Shown here: one piece after another, positions 43,822-53,195 of the stretch
Position numbering within the stretch: position 1 is the first letter of the stretch
Layout of the letters: every line of letters starts with the position of its first letter
NCBI RefSeq assembly: GCF_003860405.1
Contig: NZ_CP034170.1
Span: 3,286,001-3,350,000 of the forward strand
Length of the DNA: 64,000 nt
Reading direction: 5' to 3'
Source: Nakamurella antarctica
GTDB lineage: Bacteria; Actinomycetota; Actinomycetes; Mycobacteriales; Nakamurellaceae
The notes under the pieces: model-generated
What the model was told of the DNA's origin: nothing
What the model saw: the letters and a program-made list of their open reading frames with translations, nothing else
Database searches by the model: none
Position numbers and translations under genes: made by a program

Positions 43822-45729
43822 GTGACTGCGCACGTCGAAGAACTCGAATTCCAAGCCGAAACCCGGCAGCTGCTGGATCTGATGATCCACTCCATCTACT
43901 CCAACAAGGATTCGTTCCTGCGGGAACTGATCTCCAACTCCTCCGATGCACTCGACAAGCTCCGGCTCGAGGCGTATCGCGACAAGGACTTGGCGGTCGA
44001 CACCTCCGACCTACACATCGATATCGCCGTCGACCACGAAGCCCGCACCGTCACCATCTCCGATAACGGCATCGGAATGACCCGCGCCGAGGTGATCGAT
44101 TTGATCGGCACTCTCGCCAAGTCCGGGACCGCCGAGGTACGGGCGAAGTTGAAGGAAGCGCAGAAGAGTGCCGCCGCCGAATCCGCGTCCGGGGAATTGA
44201 TCGGCCAGTTCGGCATTGGCTTCTACTCGACGTTCATGGTGGCTGAAACCGTCACCCTGCTGACTCGCAAAGCGGGCGAAAGCACCGCCACCCGTTGGGT
44301 TTCCAGCGGTAGCGGCACCTACACGATCGAAGAGGTAGCCGACGCACCACAGGGCAGCGCTGTCACGTTGACGCTCAAGCCCGCCGATGACGACGATCAC
44401 CTCTTTGATTACACCTCCGAGCGCAAGCTCAAGGAACTCATCAAGCGATACTCCGATTTCATTGCCTGGCCCATCCGAGTGGAAACCGTCACCGAAACCG
44501 ACGGCGAGGTAAGCACTTCGGTCGAAACCGTCAACTCGATGAAGGCACTCTGGACCCGGTCAAAAGATGATGTGTCGACCGAGGAATACACCGAGTTCTA
44601 CCGGCACGTCAGCCACGCCTGGGACGAGCCGCTCGAGGTAATCAGCCTCAAAGCCGAAGGCACGTTCGAATACCAAGCGCTGCTGTTCATCCCATCGCGT
44701 GCCCCGTTCGACCTTTTCCAGCGCGAGAGCAAGGTTGGTATCGCGTTGTACGTCAAGCGCGTCTTCATCATGGACGACTGCGACGACCTGATCCCCGAGT
44801 ACCTTCGCTTCGTCAAGGGAGTTGTTGATGCGCAGGATCTTTCGCTCAATGTTTCCCGTGAGATCCTGCAGCAGGACCGGCAGATCGGCGCGATCCGCCG
44901 GCGCCTGACCAAAAAGGTGCTGTCCACCATCAAGGACCTGCAGACCAGTGATACCGAAAAGTTCGGCACCATCTGGACCGAGTTCGGCCGCGCACTCAAA
45001 GAGGGCCTGCTCTCCGACCACGACAACCAGGAAACCCTCTTGGGGATATCGCTTTTCGCCTCGACTGCCAATGACGAGGACCTCACGAGTTTGGCCAGCT
45101 ACGTCGAGCGGATGCCGGAGTCGCAGGACAAGATTTACTACGTCACCGGCGATTCCCGGCAGCAGATCGAAAGCTCGCCGCACATGGAGGCTTTCAAGGC
45201 TAAAGGCCTCGAGGTGCTCCTGCTCACCGACCCGGTTGATGAGGTGTGGGTCGACGCGGTTCCGGGCTTTGACGGGAAGATGTTCCAGTCCATCGCCAAG
45301 GGCGAGGTCGATCTCGACAGCGAGGATTCCGCCGAGAAGGAAGAGCGCGGCAAGGATTTCGCCTCCCTCCTGACCTGGCTCACCGAGAAATTAAGCGAGA
45401 ACGTCAGCCAGGTAAGGCTTTCCACGCGTTTGACGACCTCCCCGGCATGCATCGTCGGGGACGCCGGTAGCCTCACCCCAGCATTGGAGCGAATGTATCG
45501 CGCGATGGGCCAGCAGATTCCGCCCACCAAGCGCATCCTGGAAGTGAACCCCGACCATCCGCTGATCACCGGTCTGCGCACGGCCCAGTCCGAACGCGCT
45601 GACGACCCGAACTTGGCTGAAACAGCCGAGTTGCTGTACGGCACGGCGCTTTTGGCGGAGGGCGGCGATCTGCTGGACCCGGCGAAGTTCGCCAAGCTGC
45701 TGGCAGATCGGTTGACCCGCACGGTCTGA
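43822..45729 (+). CDS. htpG: Molecular chaperone HtpG (Hsp90)
   Basis: The 635-residue protein starts at a GTG with AGGGCAC upstream. The N-terminal GHKL ATPase has IYSNKDSFLRELISNSSDAL, ISDNGIGMTRAEV and GQFGIGFYSTFMVAET. The middle domain (VISLKAEGTFEYQALLFIPS, RVFIMDDCDDLIPEYLRFVK, LSLNVSREILQQ) and the C-terminal dimer domain complete a full-length bacterial Hsp90. It remodels client proteins under stress. Followed by a perfect 21-bp inverted repeat that ends its transcription. Confidence 0.97.
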   Translation: MTAHVEELEFQAETRQLLDLMIHSIYSNKDSFLRELISNSSDALDKLRLEAYRDKDLAVDTSDLHIDIAVDHEARTVTISDNGIGMTRAEVIDLIGTLAKSGTAEVRAKLKEAQKSAAAESASGELIGQFGIGFYSTFMVAETVTLLTRKAGESTATRWVSSGSGTYTIEEVADAPQGSAVTLTLKPADDDDHLFDYTSERKLKELIKRYSDFIAWPIRVETVTETDGEVSTSVETVNSMKALWTRSKDDVSTEEYTEFYRHVSHAWDEPLEVISLKAEGTFEYQALLFIPSRAPFDLFQRESKVGIALYVKRVFIMDDCDDLIPEYLRFVKGVVDAQDLSLNVSREILQQDRQIGAIRRRLTKKVLSTIKDLQTSDTEKFGTIWTEFGRALKEGLLSDHDNQETLLGISLFASTANDEDLTSLASYVERMPESQDKIYYVTGDSRQQIESSPHMEAFKAKGLEVLLLTDPVDEVWVDAVPGFDGKMFQSIAKGEVDLDSEDSAEKEERGKDFASLLTWLTEKLSENVSQVRLSTRLTTSPACIVGDAGSLTPALERMYRAMGQQIPPTKRILEVNPDHPLITGLRTAQSERADDPNLAETAELLYGTALLAEGGDLLDPAKFAKLLADRLTRTV

Positions 45730-45744
45730 GCGTTGATCATTCGC

Positions 45745-45800
45745 CGAACCTTCGCTGAGCCCCGTCGTTTATTACAACCACGGGGCTCAGCGAAGGTTCG
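45745..45800. terminator. Bidirectional hairpin between htpG and the MurD2 gene
   Basis: CGAACCTTCGCTGAGCCCCG and one further T (45745-45765) pair perfectly with 45780-45800, forming a 21-bp stem with a 14-base loop. Convergent genes on both sides (htpG plus, murD2 minus) make it a shared terminator. No long T run follows. Confidence 0.8.
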
Positions 45801-45837
45801 AAACACTAGCGGCTAGCCACCAACGCCCTGCACGAGA

Positions 45838-47166
45838 TCAGCCCGTGATCTCGTGCATCGCAGCGACGAAAACTTCACCGCGCTCCTTGTAGTCCCGGAA
45901 GATACCGAAGCTGGGCGCCGCTGGCGAAAGCAGCACCACCCCGCCAGGGCCCACCCACTCGTAGCCCGCCCGGACCGCAGCTCGCAGCCCCGCCGTGTCC
46001 ACGATTTCTACCTGATCCCCAGCGCCGACCGCCTCGACTTGCGCGCGAATGGCGGTCCCGTTGTCCGGCACCGTGAGCATCAGCAGCTTCTCGGTGCGAG
46101 CGCGCAAACCCGTTGCCAGCGAACCGTATTCGATACCCCGACTCTGCCCGCCGACGATCAACGCTACCCGCTGGGCGGGGAAGGAATCCACCGCTGCCAG
46201 CGTCGGCAGCACATTGGTCGACAAGTTGTCGTCGATGAAGGTCACGCCGTTGATGACGCCCACCACCTTCAGCCTGCTGTCCAGCCCCGCGAAACCCTGG
46301 GCGGCTGCTGCCAACAATTCATCATCCGAAGCCTCCGGCACCCCCAACGCGACCAGGCAGGCACGGGCGATAAGTGCGTTCCGGCGGTTGTGCGCACCGA
46401 GCAGCCCGAGGCCATCCATCCAGTGGGCATCTGGATCGTCATCGGCGTGGATCCACTGCACTCGGGGACCAAGTAGTTGCTGCCGGGCGGCGATCAGGTC
46501 GCTGTCACCATTGGCCACCGTCAGCTGCGCGCCGGGCTGGGCTGCCGCGGAAAGCTTGTCTCGGTAGTACAGCTCGGGATCTCCCGCATGCCACGGCAGG
46601 TGGTCCGGGTGCAGAGACGTCACGGCAACCACCGCCGGGGAACAACTCAAGTCAGTGGCCTGATAGCTGGACGCTTCGATGACCCAGAAGTCCACGTCGC
46701 CGGAAGGCAGGGCTGGGTCCCATGGCGGGACTCCGATGTTGCCGCCGATCAGGCAGCGATAGCCGAGGCGCTCCAGCAGGTGGCCGGTGATCGCGGTCGT
46801 GGTCGACTTACCTTTCGTGCCAGTGATCACCACAACCTTGCTGCGGTCGGCGTCCTGCAGCCACAATCCTAGGCCGCCCACCACCTGTACCCCCGCGGCT
46901 TCCAACTCTCGGACGCCGGCGCTGTACCGGGAGATTCCCGGCGACTTGATGACGGTGTCGCAACCGAGCAAGGCGCCGCTAGAAAATGCTAAAACTGCAC
47001 GTCCGTCCAGCTCCGGGTCTTCCGTTTGCGGGGCGGTGTCGGCGACGAGCACCGGCTCTACGCCCAGGGCTAGACATGCCCGCACGTTGGCCTTTCCCTC
47101 AGTGCCGAGTCCGTAAATCCCGACGCGGCGGCCGGGGAGGTCAGCGAAGGAGATCTGCGGGCGCAT
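45838..47166 (-). CDS. murD2: MurD2-type UDP-MurNAc-L-alanine:L-glutamate ligase
   Basis: The 442-residue Mur ligase starts at the ATG at 47166 (MRPQISFADLPGRRVGIYGL). The ATP loop is VVVITGTKGKSTTTAITGHL, followed by IEASSYQATDL, SLHPDHLPWHAG and the C-terminal domain FIDDNLSTNVLPTLAAVDSF and VALIVGGQSRGIEYG. It overlaps by 26 bases the end of a gene whose C-terminal half is MurL, the epimerase acting on UDP-MurNAc-L-Ala-L-Glu. In the MurD2-MurL route L-glutamate is added first and then epimerised, so D-glutamate need not be free. MurD2 identity is inferred from this linkage. Confidence 0.82.
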   Translation of the reverse strand: MRPQISFADLPGRRVGIYGLGTEGKANVRACLALGVEPVLVADTAPQTEDPELDGRAVLAFSSGALLGCDTVIKSPGISRYSAGVRELEAAGVQVVGGLGLWLQDADRSKVVVITGTKGKSTTTAITGHLLERLGYRCLIGGNIGVPPWDPALPSGDVDFWVIEASSYQATDLSCSPAVVAVTSLHPDHLPWHAGDPELYYRDKLSAAAQPGAQLTVANGDSDLIAARQQLLGPRVQWIHADDDPDAHWMDGLGLLGAHNRRNALIARACLVALGVPEASDDELLAAAAQGFAGLDSRLKVVGVINGVTFIDDNLSTNVLPTLAAVDSFPAQRVALIVGGQSRGIEYGSLATGLRARTEKLLMLTVPDNGTAIRAQVEAVGAGDQVEIVDTAGLRAAVRAGYEWVGPGGVVLLSPAAPSFGIFRDYKERGEVFVAAMHEITG

Positions 47167-50100
47167 AACGCTCCGGGATGAAGTGGCGGCCGACGGGGCT
47201 GAGCAGACTGTCCGGAGCCATCTCATCCGCACCCTCGCCCATTTCGGCAACCAACGCCTGAAGGATCGGTGAGCCCGCGCGGTCGGGCCGGGAGACGGCA
47301 ATGCGAGTGGCGACCTGGCATTCATGGATGTCGCCGACGCACTCCCACGGCTTGGTGTCCGGCGAGAGGCCCAGCAACGTGCGGAATTTCGGCAGCAAAA
47401 TCGGATTATCCAAGGGCTCCTGGCGATCCAGGTGTCCCGCGTCAAAGACCCGTCGCAGCACGGTTGCGTCCACAAATGGCGACAGGATCAGGTCGATAAA
47501 GCAACACTTGTCACATACCCCGCACCAGTGGTCGAGCCGGTGCGCCTTGTCGATGTGGAACGAACGGTTGCAGCTGCGGAAGGTGGGGAAGTACTGCTCG
47601 AGGCTGGCGAAGTTACGCGCAATCCACAACTCGGTATACGGGCGGAGCAGCGAGAAGTAGTCGGGCTCACCTCCGATGGCGTCCGCGATCAGAGAGCGGA
47701 AGCCGGCCTCGAAAGATTCGCTCTTGGAGTATTGGTGGTTAATCGACTTGCCGTCGACCTCCACGGTTCCGACGGAGGCCGACCATTCGTTGCTCATCAC
47801 GACGGCATCGTGCCCGCCAAGCGTTGCTGCCATGACACCGATTGCCGAGATAATTCCCGTCACGGGCACGTGGCCGTTGAAGAAACCCAGCTCACGCGAT
47901 CGCAGAATTTGCTCGTCCAACAGCCGTTCGGCGCGCACCACCGGCAAGCCTGTGACCAGTGCGGGCTTTTCGATCGCCTCGAAGGTGTCGCCGGGCCGGT
48001 TCACCACGAACAGGGATGCGCCGGGTGCCAGCGGCTTAATAATCTCGACGCTGACGATCGAATCCACGCCGCCGCCGAAGGGCAGCAGCGGTGTGCGATC
48101 GCGCGGGGTAAAGCCCACCGGCCTGGTGCGCTCCAGTGCGGGGGCAACAATGCGCACATCGGAGAGGTCAAGCGGCGGGTTGTTGCGGAAGGCAAACTCG
48201 CCAAGACCTTCCACGAAGAACTCGTAGAGGAAGGCGCGTTCGTTGTCAGTGATGGCGGTCTTGCCGAGGTCGATGATGGGCGGCGCCGACGCCTTGTAAT
48301 AGGACACGGCTGTCAGCAAGAACACGAGACGCGCCGCTTCAGCCACAGCGGGGTGGGTCCAGTCGCCACCACCCGGGAACACCACCACCTCGGTGAAATC
48401 GCGACCGTCCAAGCGGTAGCGGCAGGTGAGCTGGTTCTGCTCGGGGGCCATCTCGTACCCCACGTACTCGAATTTCTCGCCCCTGCTCATGCTCGGACCC
48501 ATCGCTTCCGGTGTCGCTGCAGTCATCACTGCCACAGTCTGCCCGTCCCAGCCGGGCTCGGTCGAATTAGGAAAATCTTGTTCCGCGTCCAACGGATCGC
48601 GAGCTCCGGCTGCCCGCGCCCGTCGGGCGGCCCATCCGCGAAACATCGACGGGAGCGAAACCATAGTGCGGGTATCAGGCGCGTTCGCCAGAACGCCTCC
48701 GGTGGGATCATCGTCGCCAGCTTGCCGAACAAGGTCAGATGCAGGTCGCAGAATCTCACGAACCACCATGACGACCATCATGATTACGAGCACGTCACGG
48801 ATTAATGCCATCACTTGGAACGGGTATTGCGGAAGCAGTGCGTACCGATTCCCGTCGCTGCCCTTGGTGGCGTAGCTCAGCATCAGCAGGAACCACATCG
48901 CTGCTTCGGACAACTGCCACAACAGCGCGATCCGCCACCGCGGCAACGCCAACACCACCAACGGCAACAGCCACAACGAGAACTGCGGGTTCCACAGCTT
49001 GCTCGTCAGTAAGAAGGCAGCCACAACCAAGAACATCAGCTGCGCGACACGGGGTCTGCGTGCGGCAGACAGGCCAAGCCACCCAATGCCGATGCACGCC
49101 GCCAAGAACAGGAGTGCGGAGACCGCGTTCAACGCGGTTGGAGCTTGGCCGGTAGCCAACTCCGGATTGAAAATGTTAAACCCGGACCAGTCGCTGTAAA
49201 TGGAATACCAGCTGGTGGAACCGTCTTTGCGATCGATGTTAGCGACAAAAAACTCCCGCCACGCATCCGGGTAGGACAGCGCCACCGGCACGTTGATCAC
49301 CGCAAAGGTGATCACCGCCGCGGTCGCCGTTACCACCCACGACCGCAATTTCCCGGCCCGAAAGCACAGAATGAAGAGCGCCAGGAGAAGCAGCACCGGA
49401 TAGAGCTTGGCGGCAATAGCCACCCCCAGCAACACCCCCGCGACGAGCGGCCGACTTCGAGACCACGCGAGCATGGCGGCGGCGAGCAAAGCGACCGGGA
49501 TGATGTCCCAGTTGCTAAACGCCTGCACTACCAAAAGCGGCGACAAGCACATGATCGCTACGTCCCACGGGCGGCGCCGGGAGATTTTGAGGGTACTGGC
49601 TACGGCCCAGAGATACAGCAGCGCCAAGGCGATCGCGCCTAGGGTGAAGTACACGGCGACATCGAGCGATTTCGGAAGGAGCCCGGAACTGTCCGCGAGT
49701 GCCTGGTAGCCGTTGGTCGCCTGCGACACCGCCCACATAAAGCTGGCCACCACCACGGGGTATTTGATCGGCTCAAGCGCTGTGCCGTCATCCGCGTAGT
49801 GCGGGGCGTAGGGGAAGTCCGACGACGCCAACCCGTTTATTTGGTACGTCGGAACGATGTCGTTGTAGCAGCCGGTAATCCACTGCCGGTTGCCACTCGA
49901 ATCCAACACCTGGGTGCCGTTCGGACCGCCGGTCTGCTGGATGCACGGGGATTTCGCGAGCCATCCGAAGATCAGGAACAGGATGGCCATCAGCAGCGCA
50001 ACTCGGAGCGGCGTCAAAATGGGCGAGCGACCGACCAACGCATGGCGTCCGAGTGGTCCACCGATAGCATCGGCGGCTCGGCGAACAGTCGCGTCCGTCC

Positions 50101-50395
50101 AAGTTGGGATCACTCGCTCGAAGGGCGTCAAACCCGCGCTGTGTGAGGTTGTGGGTGCTGCAGGTGTGCTGCCCGCGCTAGGGGCCGCTCCGGCTTCCGC
50201 TACTGCGGCAGGTGCACCCACCGAAACAAGTACGTCTGCATCTTCCTCGCCACCCGATAGCCTTTCACCGAAAGCGGGATCACCACATTGGGAATCACCC
50301 ACAGTGCGCTCCAGCTTCGGTCGCTCTGCGTCGTTCGGGCCGGGGAACGCTGGTTCGACCGCGGTATCGGAATCGGGTTCCGGGGCGTTGCTCAC
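47141..50395 (-). CDS. murL: GT87 mannosyltransferase-MurL epimerase fusion
   Basis: One uninterrupted frame of 1084 codons encodes two proteins. Residues 1-120 are disordered and acidic. About 125-590 is a GT87/DUF2029 membrane glycosyltransferase with about 11 helices (LRVALLMAILFLIFGWLAKS, YPVVVASFMWAVSQATNGYQ, LYPVLLLLALFILCF), like mycobacterial Rv0051. After a 50-residue linker, about 640-1084 is MurL: LTCRYRLDGRDFTEVVVFPG, the PP-loop-like PLLPFGGGVDSIVSVEII, MSNEWSASVGTVEVDGKSIN, and the cysteine-rich HWCGVCDKCCFIDLILSPF. MurL epimerises L-Glu to D-Glu on UDP-MurNAc-L-Ala-L-Glu. No stop lies between the parts, so this is a fusion, or two proteins from one frame via an internal start. 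Confidence 0.85.
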   Translation of the reverse strand: MSNAPEPDSDTAVEPAFPGPNDAERPKLERTVGDSQCGDPAFGERLSGGEEDADVLVSVGAPAAVAEAGAAPSAGSTPAAPTTSHSAGLTPFERVIPTWTDATVRRAADAIGGPLGRHALVGRSPILTPLRVALLMAILFLIFGWLAKSPCIQQTGGPNGTQVLDSSGNRQWITGCYNDIVPTYQINGLASSDFPYAPHYADDGTALEPIKYPVVVASFMWAVSQATNGYQALADSSGLLPKSLDVAVYFTLGAIALALLYLWAVASTLKISRRRPWDVAIMCLSPLLVVQAFSNWDIIPVALLAAAMLAWSRSRPLVAGVLLGVAIAAKLYPVLLLLALFILCFRAGKLRSWVVTATAAVITFAVINVPVALSYPDAWREFFVANIDRKDGSTSWYSIYSDWSGFNIFNPELATGQAPTALNAVSALLFLAACIGIGWLGLSAARRPRVAQLMFLVVAAFLLTSKLWNPQFSLWLLPLVVLALPRWRIALLWQLSEAAMWFLLMLSYATKGSDGNRYALLPQYPFQVMALIRDVLVIMMVVMVVREILRPASDLVRQAGDDDPTGGVLANAPDTRTMVSLPSMFRGWAARRARAAGARDPLDAEQDFPNSTEPGWDGQTVAVMTAATPEAMGPSMSRGEKFEYVGYEMAPEQNQLTCRYRLDGRDFTEVVVFPGGGDWTHPAVAEAARLVFLLTAVSYYKASAPPIIDLGKTAITDNERAFLYEFFVEGLGEFAFRNNPPLDLSDVRIVAPALERTRPVGFTPRDRTPLLPFGGGVDSIVSVEIIKPLAPGASLFVVNRPGDTFEAIEKPALVTGLPVVRAERLLDEQILRSRELGFFNGHVPVTGIISAIGVMAATLGGHDAVVMSNEWSASVGTVEVDGKSINHQYSKSESFEAGFRSLIADAIGGEPDYFSLLRPYTELWIARNFASLEQYFPTFRSCNRSFHIDKAHRLDHWCGVCDKCCFIDLILSPFVDATVLRRVFDAGHLDRQEPLDNPILLPKFRTLLGLSPDTKPWECVGDIHECQVATRIAVSRPDRAGSPILQALVAEMGEGADEMAPDSLLSPVGRHFIPERYAPADLLR

Positions 50396-50454
50396 TGCCC
50401 AGATGTTACGGGCTGGGTGTTGCCCATCAGGCTCCTACTGCAAGATCCCCGGCG

Positions 50455-50943
50455 TCAGCGAAGGGGAAGCTCGTAGCACAGCGAGAACGGAATGGCCTCG
50501 ATGTAGGGCTCGTAGACCGGGATCGATTGATAGCCGAGCCGCTCGTACAACGCCACTGCGTCGGGTTGTCTGTTACCTGTCTGCAGTATCAGCCGGCGCG
50601 CACCGCGCGCACGGGCGATATCGGCGAGGCTATTCATTAGCAATCGCCCGACACCGCGACCACGAACCGAAGCATCGACGATGACGCGCTTCACCTCCCA
50701 CTCCCCGGCAAGGTCGCGGAGCACCGCGTGCGCAACCGCGTGGGCTTCGCTGTCGACTACCAAGACAGTCGCAAGCACCTTTTCGGTCGGGATATGCAAA
50801 GCCGCGTCCACCGCCGCGCGCTTTTCGGGATCGTCGGATCTATGGGACGAGTATCGCTCATCCATTTCCACCGCCATCGCCTGTCGCAGGGCCACGGCGC
50901 GCGCGTCATACCACTCAACCTGTTCAACCACCAGTTCATTCAC
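50455..50943 (-). CDS. GNAT-family N-acetyltransferase
   Basis: The 162-residue protein from the GTG at 50943 has VLATVLVVDSEAHAVAHAVL, VKRVIVDASVRGRGVGRLLM (acetyl-CoA loop RGRGVG), NSLADIARARGARRLILQTG and DAVALYERLGYQSIPVYEPY. All core GNAT motifs are present. The upstream part of the frame, to 51033, has no RBS. Substrate unknown. Separated by about 60 bp from the GT87-MurL gene on the same strand. Confidence 0.88.
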   Translation of the reverse strand: MNELVVEQVEWYDARAVALRQAMAVEMDERYSSHRSDDPEKRAAVDAALHIPTEKVLATVLVVDSEAHAVAHAVLRDLAGEWEVKRVIVDASVRGRGVGRLLMNSLADIARARGARRLILQTGNRQPDAVALYERLGYQSIPVYEPYIEAIPFSLCYELPLR

Positions 50944-51129
50944 TTCCGTGATTCTGCCACCCTGGGAGACCGCCCCCGTCAGGTGCAAAAGCCGCTCCCA
51001 TCGCTGACCTTGCCCGCCTCGACAGGCACGCACCGGGACGCCCCTCGTCGGCGTCAGGTGAGCGCCGGTAAGGTCCTTAGGTGCCGGTTATCACACGGCA
51101 GCGCGCACGACAAGCGAAAAAGGTGAGCC

Positions 51130-51951
51130 ATGTCAGTGGTTGTCGGCGTCGATGGGTCTTCGCACAGCTGGGCCGCACTGACTTGGGCGCGACAGGAAGC
51201 TGCGCTCCGGGGTATGACCGTAGAAGTGATCATCGCGGAGGAGGAACCCGACGTGCCCGAAGATGGCCCCGAGGCGCCGTCGGCCACCGTCGAATCCATT
51301 GCTCACCAGGCCCGCGAGCGCGACCCTGAAGCGATAGTGCAAATCGTCGAGGGTAATCCCACTCGAGCATTGATTGCGGCCGGGCGCGACGCGGACCTGG
51401 TGGTGGTAGGTAGCGCCGGCCTCTCGCGTCTGCACGCTTTCGTCCACGACTCCGTCGCCCCAGAGCTGATGGGGCACACTCACGCACCGCTCGCGTTGGT
51501 CCGCGACCCGGCGAGCCCCGGCACCGGCCGCATCGTCGTCGGCGTGGACGAGCACACGGGGGACCAGGTGTTGGGGTTTGCCTTCACGGAAGCTGCATTG
51601 CGCGGTTGCGAATTACGTGTGGTGTCAACCTGGGAAAGCCAGATCTTGACCACTTTCGGCGCCGCTGCAGTGGCCACGGCCGACATCACCGCACAGGTCG
51701 AATCCGCTGTGCACGCTATGGTCGCGCCGTTTCAGGAGGAGTACCCGCAGGTTCGAGTTTCGACGTTGGTCGAATTCGGTGCACCCGCAGCGGCTCTGGT
51801 GGATGAAGCTGCGGCGGCGGATCTGGTGATTGTGGGCGCGGACGGCTCCGGGGCGTTCGCCCGCTTCGTGGTGGGCTCGGTCGCACAGCAGGTAGTGCAT
51901 GAAGTGTCGGTGCCGGTCATCGTTATCAGCACGGTGCGCGACGGCGAATAG
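51130..51951 (+). CDS. Tandem universal stress protein (two UspA domains)
   Basis: The 273-residue protein contains two UspA domains, about 1-140 (VVVGVDGSSHSWAALTWARQ ... DLVVVGSAGLSRLHAFVHDS) and about 148-270 (IVVGVDEHTGDQVLGFAF ... DLVIVGADGSGAFARFVVGS). The second keeps a G-x2-G-x9-G-like nucleotide-binding segment, suggesting ATP binding as in mycobacterial tandem Usps. Likely regulates stress survival in the cytoplasm. RBS AAAAAGGTGAGCC. Confidence 0.93.
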   Translation: MSVVVGVDGSSHSWAALTWARQEAALRGMTVEVIIAEEEPDVPEDGPEAPSATVESIAHQARERDPEAIVQIVEGNPTRALIAAGRDADLVVVGSAGLSRLHAFVHDSVAPELMGHTHAPLALVRDPASPGTGRIVVGVDEHTGDQVLGFAFTEAALRGCELRVVSTWESQILTTFGAAAVATADITAQVESAVHAMVAPFQEEYPQVRVSTLVEFGAPAAALVDEAAAADLVIVGADGSGAFARFVVGSVAQQVVHEVSVPVIVISTVRDGE

Positions 51952-51965
51952 ACACCACACACCGG

Positions 51966-52631
51966 CTACTTAATGACGCTCGCGACAAGGTTGATCGTCG
52001 TGGCCAAAATAATGGCGCCGAACACAAACGACAGCAACGCATGTCGCAGCGCGGTGGCCCGGATTGCTTTGGTGTTGAACGCGGTGTCCGACACTTGGTA
52101 GGTCATACCGATGGTGAACGAAAGGTACGCGAAGTCGCTGTACTGCGGAGGATCCTTCTCGTTGAAGTCGATGCCCCCGGGCGTATCGCTGTAATAGATC
52201 GCCGCGTATCTGGTGGCGTAGACGGTGTGCACCAAGGCCCACGCGAGGGCGACGCTGATCACCCCGATCGCAATGTCGGATCCGCTGGTCTGTTGCTCTG
52301 CCAAGAGGATTCCCACCGCACCGAGGCTTGCCACCGACGCGGCGACCACCACGACGTCGAGCTTGGCGCGGCCTGGATCTTCCCGCAGCGCGTGGTCGGA
52401 GGTAGCCTCGGCGTCCAACGGCCACAGCGTCAGCCAGGTCCACAGAATGAACGCGGCGGCGCCCACCATCCATCCCGAGAGCAACCCGTACTGCCACCGG
52501 GACAGCAGCCCCACTGTTAGTCCCCCTACCACCCCAAAGCTCGCACAGGCCAACAGCCGTTGCAGCGTCGACGTCGAATAGCCAAATGACGAATGACGCG
52601 GCTCACCGTGCGCGCCGGAGGTGGGGGCCAC
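51966..52631 (-). CDS. DUF1345-family membrane protein
   Basis: The 221-residue protein with about five helices (LLACASFGVVGGLTVGLLSR, GWMVGAAAFILWTWLTLWPL, VVVVAASVASLGAVGILLAE, DIAIGVISVALAWALVHTVY, LLSFVFGAIILATTINLVAS) carries the family signature YYSDTPGGIDFNEKDPPQYS, DFAYLSFTIGMTYQVSDTAF. DUF1345 proteins are conserved but uncharacterised. The GTG start overlaps the TAG stop of DUF5318 by one base (TAGTG), so the two are co-translated. Confidence 0.92.
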   Translation of the reverse strand: MAPTSGAHGEPRHSSFGYSTSTLQRLLACASFGVVGGLTVGLLSRWQYGLLSGWMVGAAAFILWTWLTLWPLDAEATSDHALREDPGRAKLDVVVVAASVASLGAVGILLAEQQTSGSDIAIGVISVALAWALVHTVYATRYAAIYYSDTPGGIDFNEKDPPQYSDFAYLSFTIGMTYQVSDTAFNTKAIRATALRHALLSFVFGAIILATTINLVASVIK

Positions 52632-53038
52632 TACTTCACTGACCCGCTGCGCCGTTTCGGGGTGCGCTGGCCCTCATGACCCAGCACGAACGACTGCACG
52701 AGGTGATTCCACGAGCACGTGAGGCAGATTTCCACCATGTAGACGCTGAACTCCGAGTACTCCCCCGCCATCCGAGTCAATTCTGCTGGGTCGCGCGCGG
52801 TCCCGGCCGCGTGGGCCAACTCGTCGCCGTACACCCAGTACACGTTTGTCACTGTCTCTTTGCGGCACAACGGGCACGGCTGGTCGGTCGCCACACCGTG
52901 GAATTTGGCGGCCCGAACGAGATAGGGGTCTGCATCGCACACTTCTTTGACGGCCGTACGTCCGCTTGTCACCGCAGACAGGACGGACCGGCGCCGCAGG
53001 GCGTAATCCACAACCCCCCGTTGGGTTGGCAGGTTTTG
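52631..53038 (-). CDS. DUF5318-family protein (Rv0049-like)
   Basis: The 135-residue protein starts at the GTG at 53038 (QNLPTQRGVVDYALRRRSVL), matching the family start; an upstream frame to 53083 is less likely. AVKEVCDADPYLVRAAKFHG, QPCPLCRKETVTNVYWVYGD and YMVEICLTCSWNHLVQSFVL hold two C-x2-C pairs that probably bind zinc. The family is restricted to Actinobacteria and lies near ponA and GT87 genes in mycobacteria, as here. Function unknown. Confidence 0.92.
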   Translation of the reverse strand, partial: QNLPTQRGVVDYALRRRSVLSAVTSGRTAVKEVCDADPYLVRAAKFHGVATDQPCPLCRKETVTNVYWVYGDELAHAAGTARDPAELTRMAGEYSEFSVYMVEICLTCSWNHLVQSFVLGHEGQRTPKRRSGSVK

Positions 53039-53195
53039 CACGCTTCTCAGGCTACGCGGGCCAGTTGAGCGCGCCTGAGACACCTCTGGGCCAACTTCAC
53101 AAAGTGCGCACTTGTAAAGTCAGTGAAAAATGGGCATTCTTTTAACTAACAGCACGCAACATCCAGCTGTACCCCATATACAAAGGAGCCCGTCC

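Noticed and set aside
43209-45183. Minus-strand frames opposite the FAD oxidoreductase and htpG
   Set aside because: Both plus-strand genes are full-length conserved enzymes; the antisense frames are shadows.
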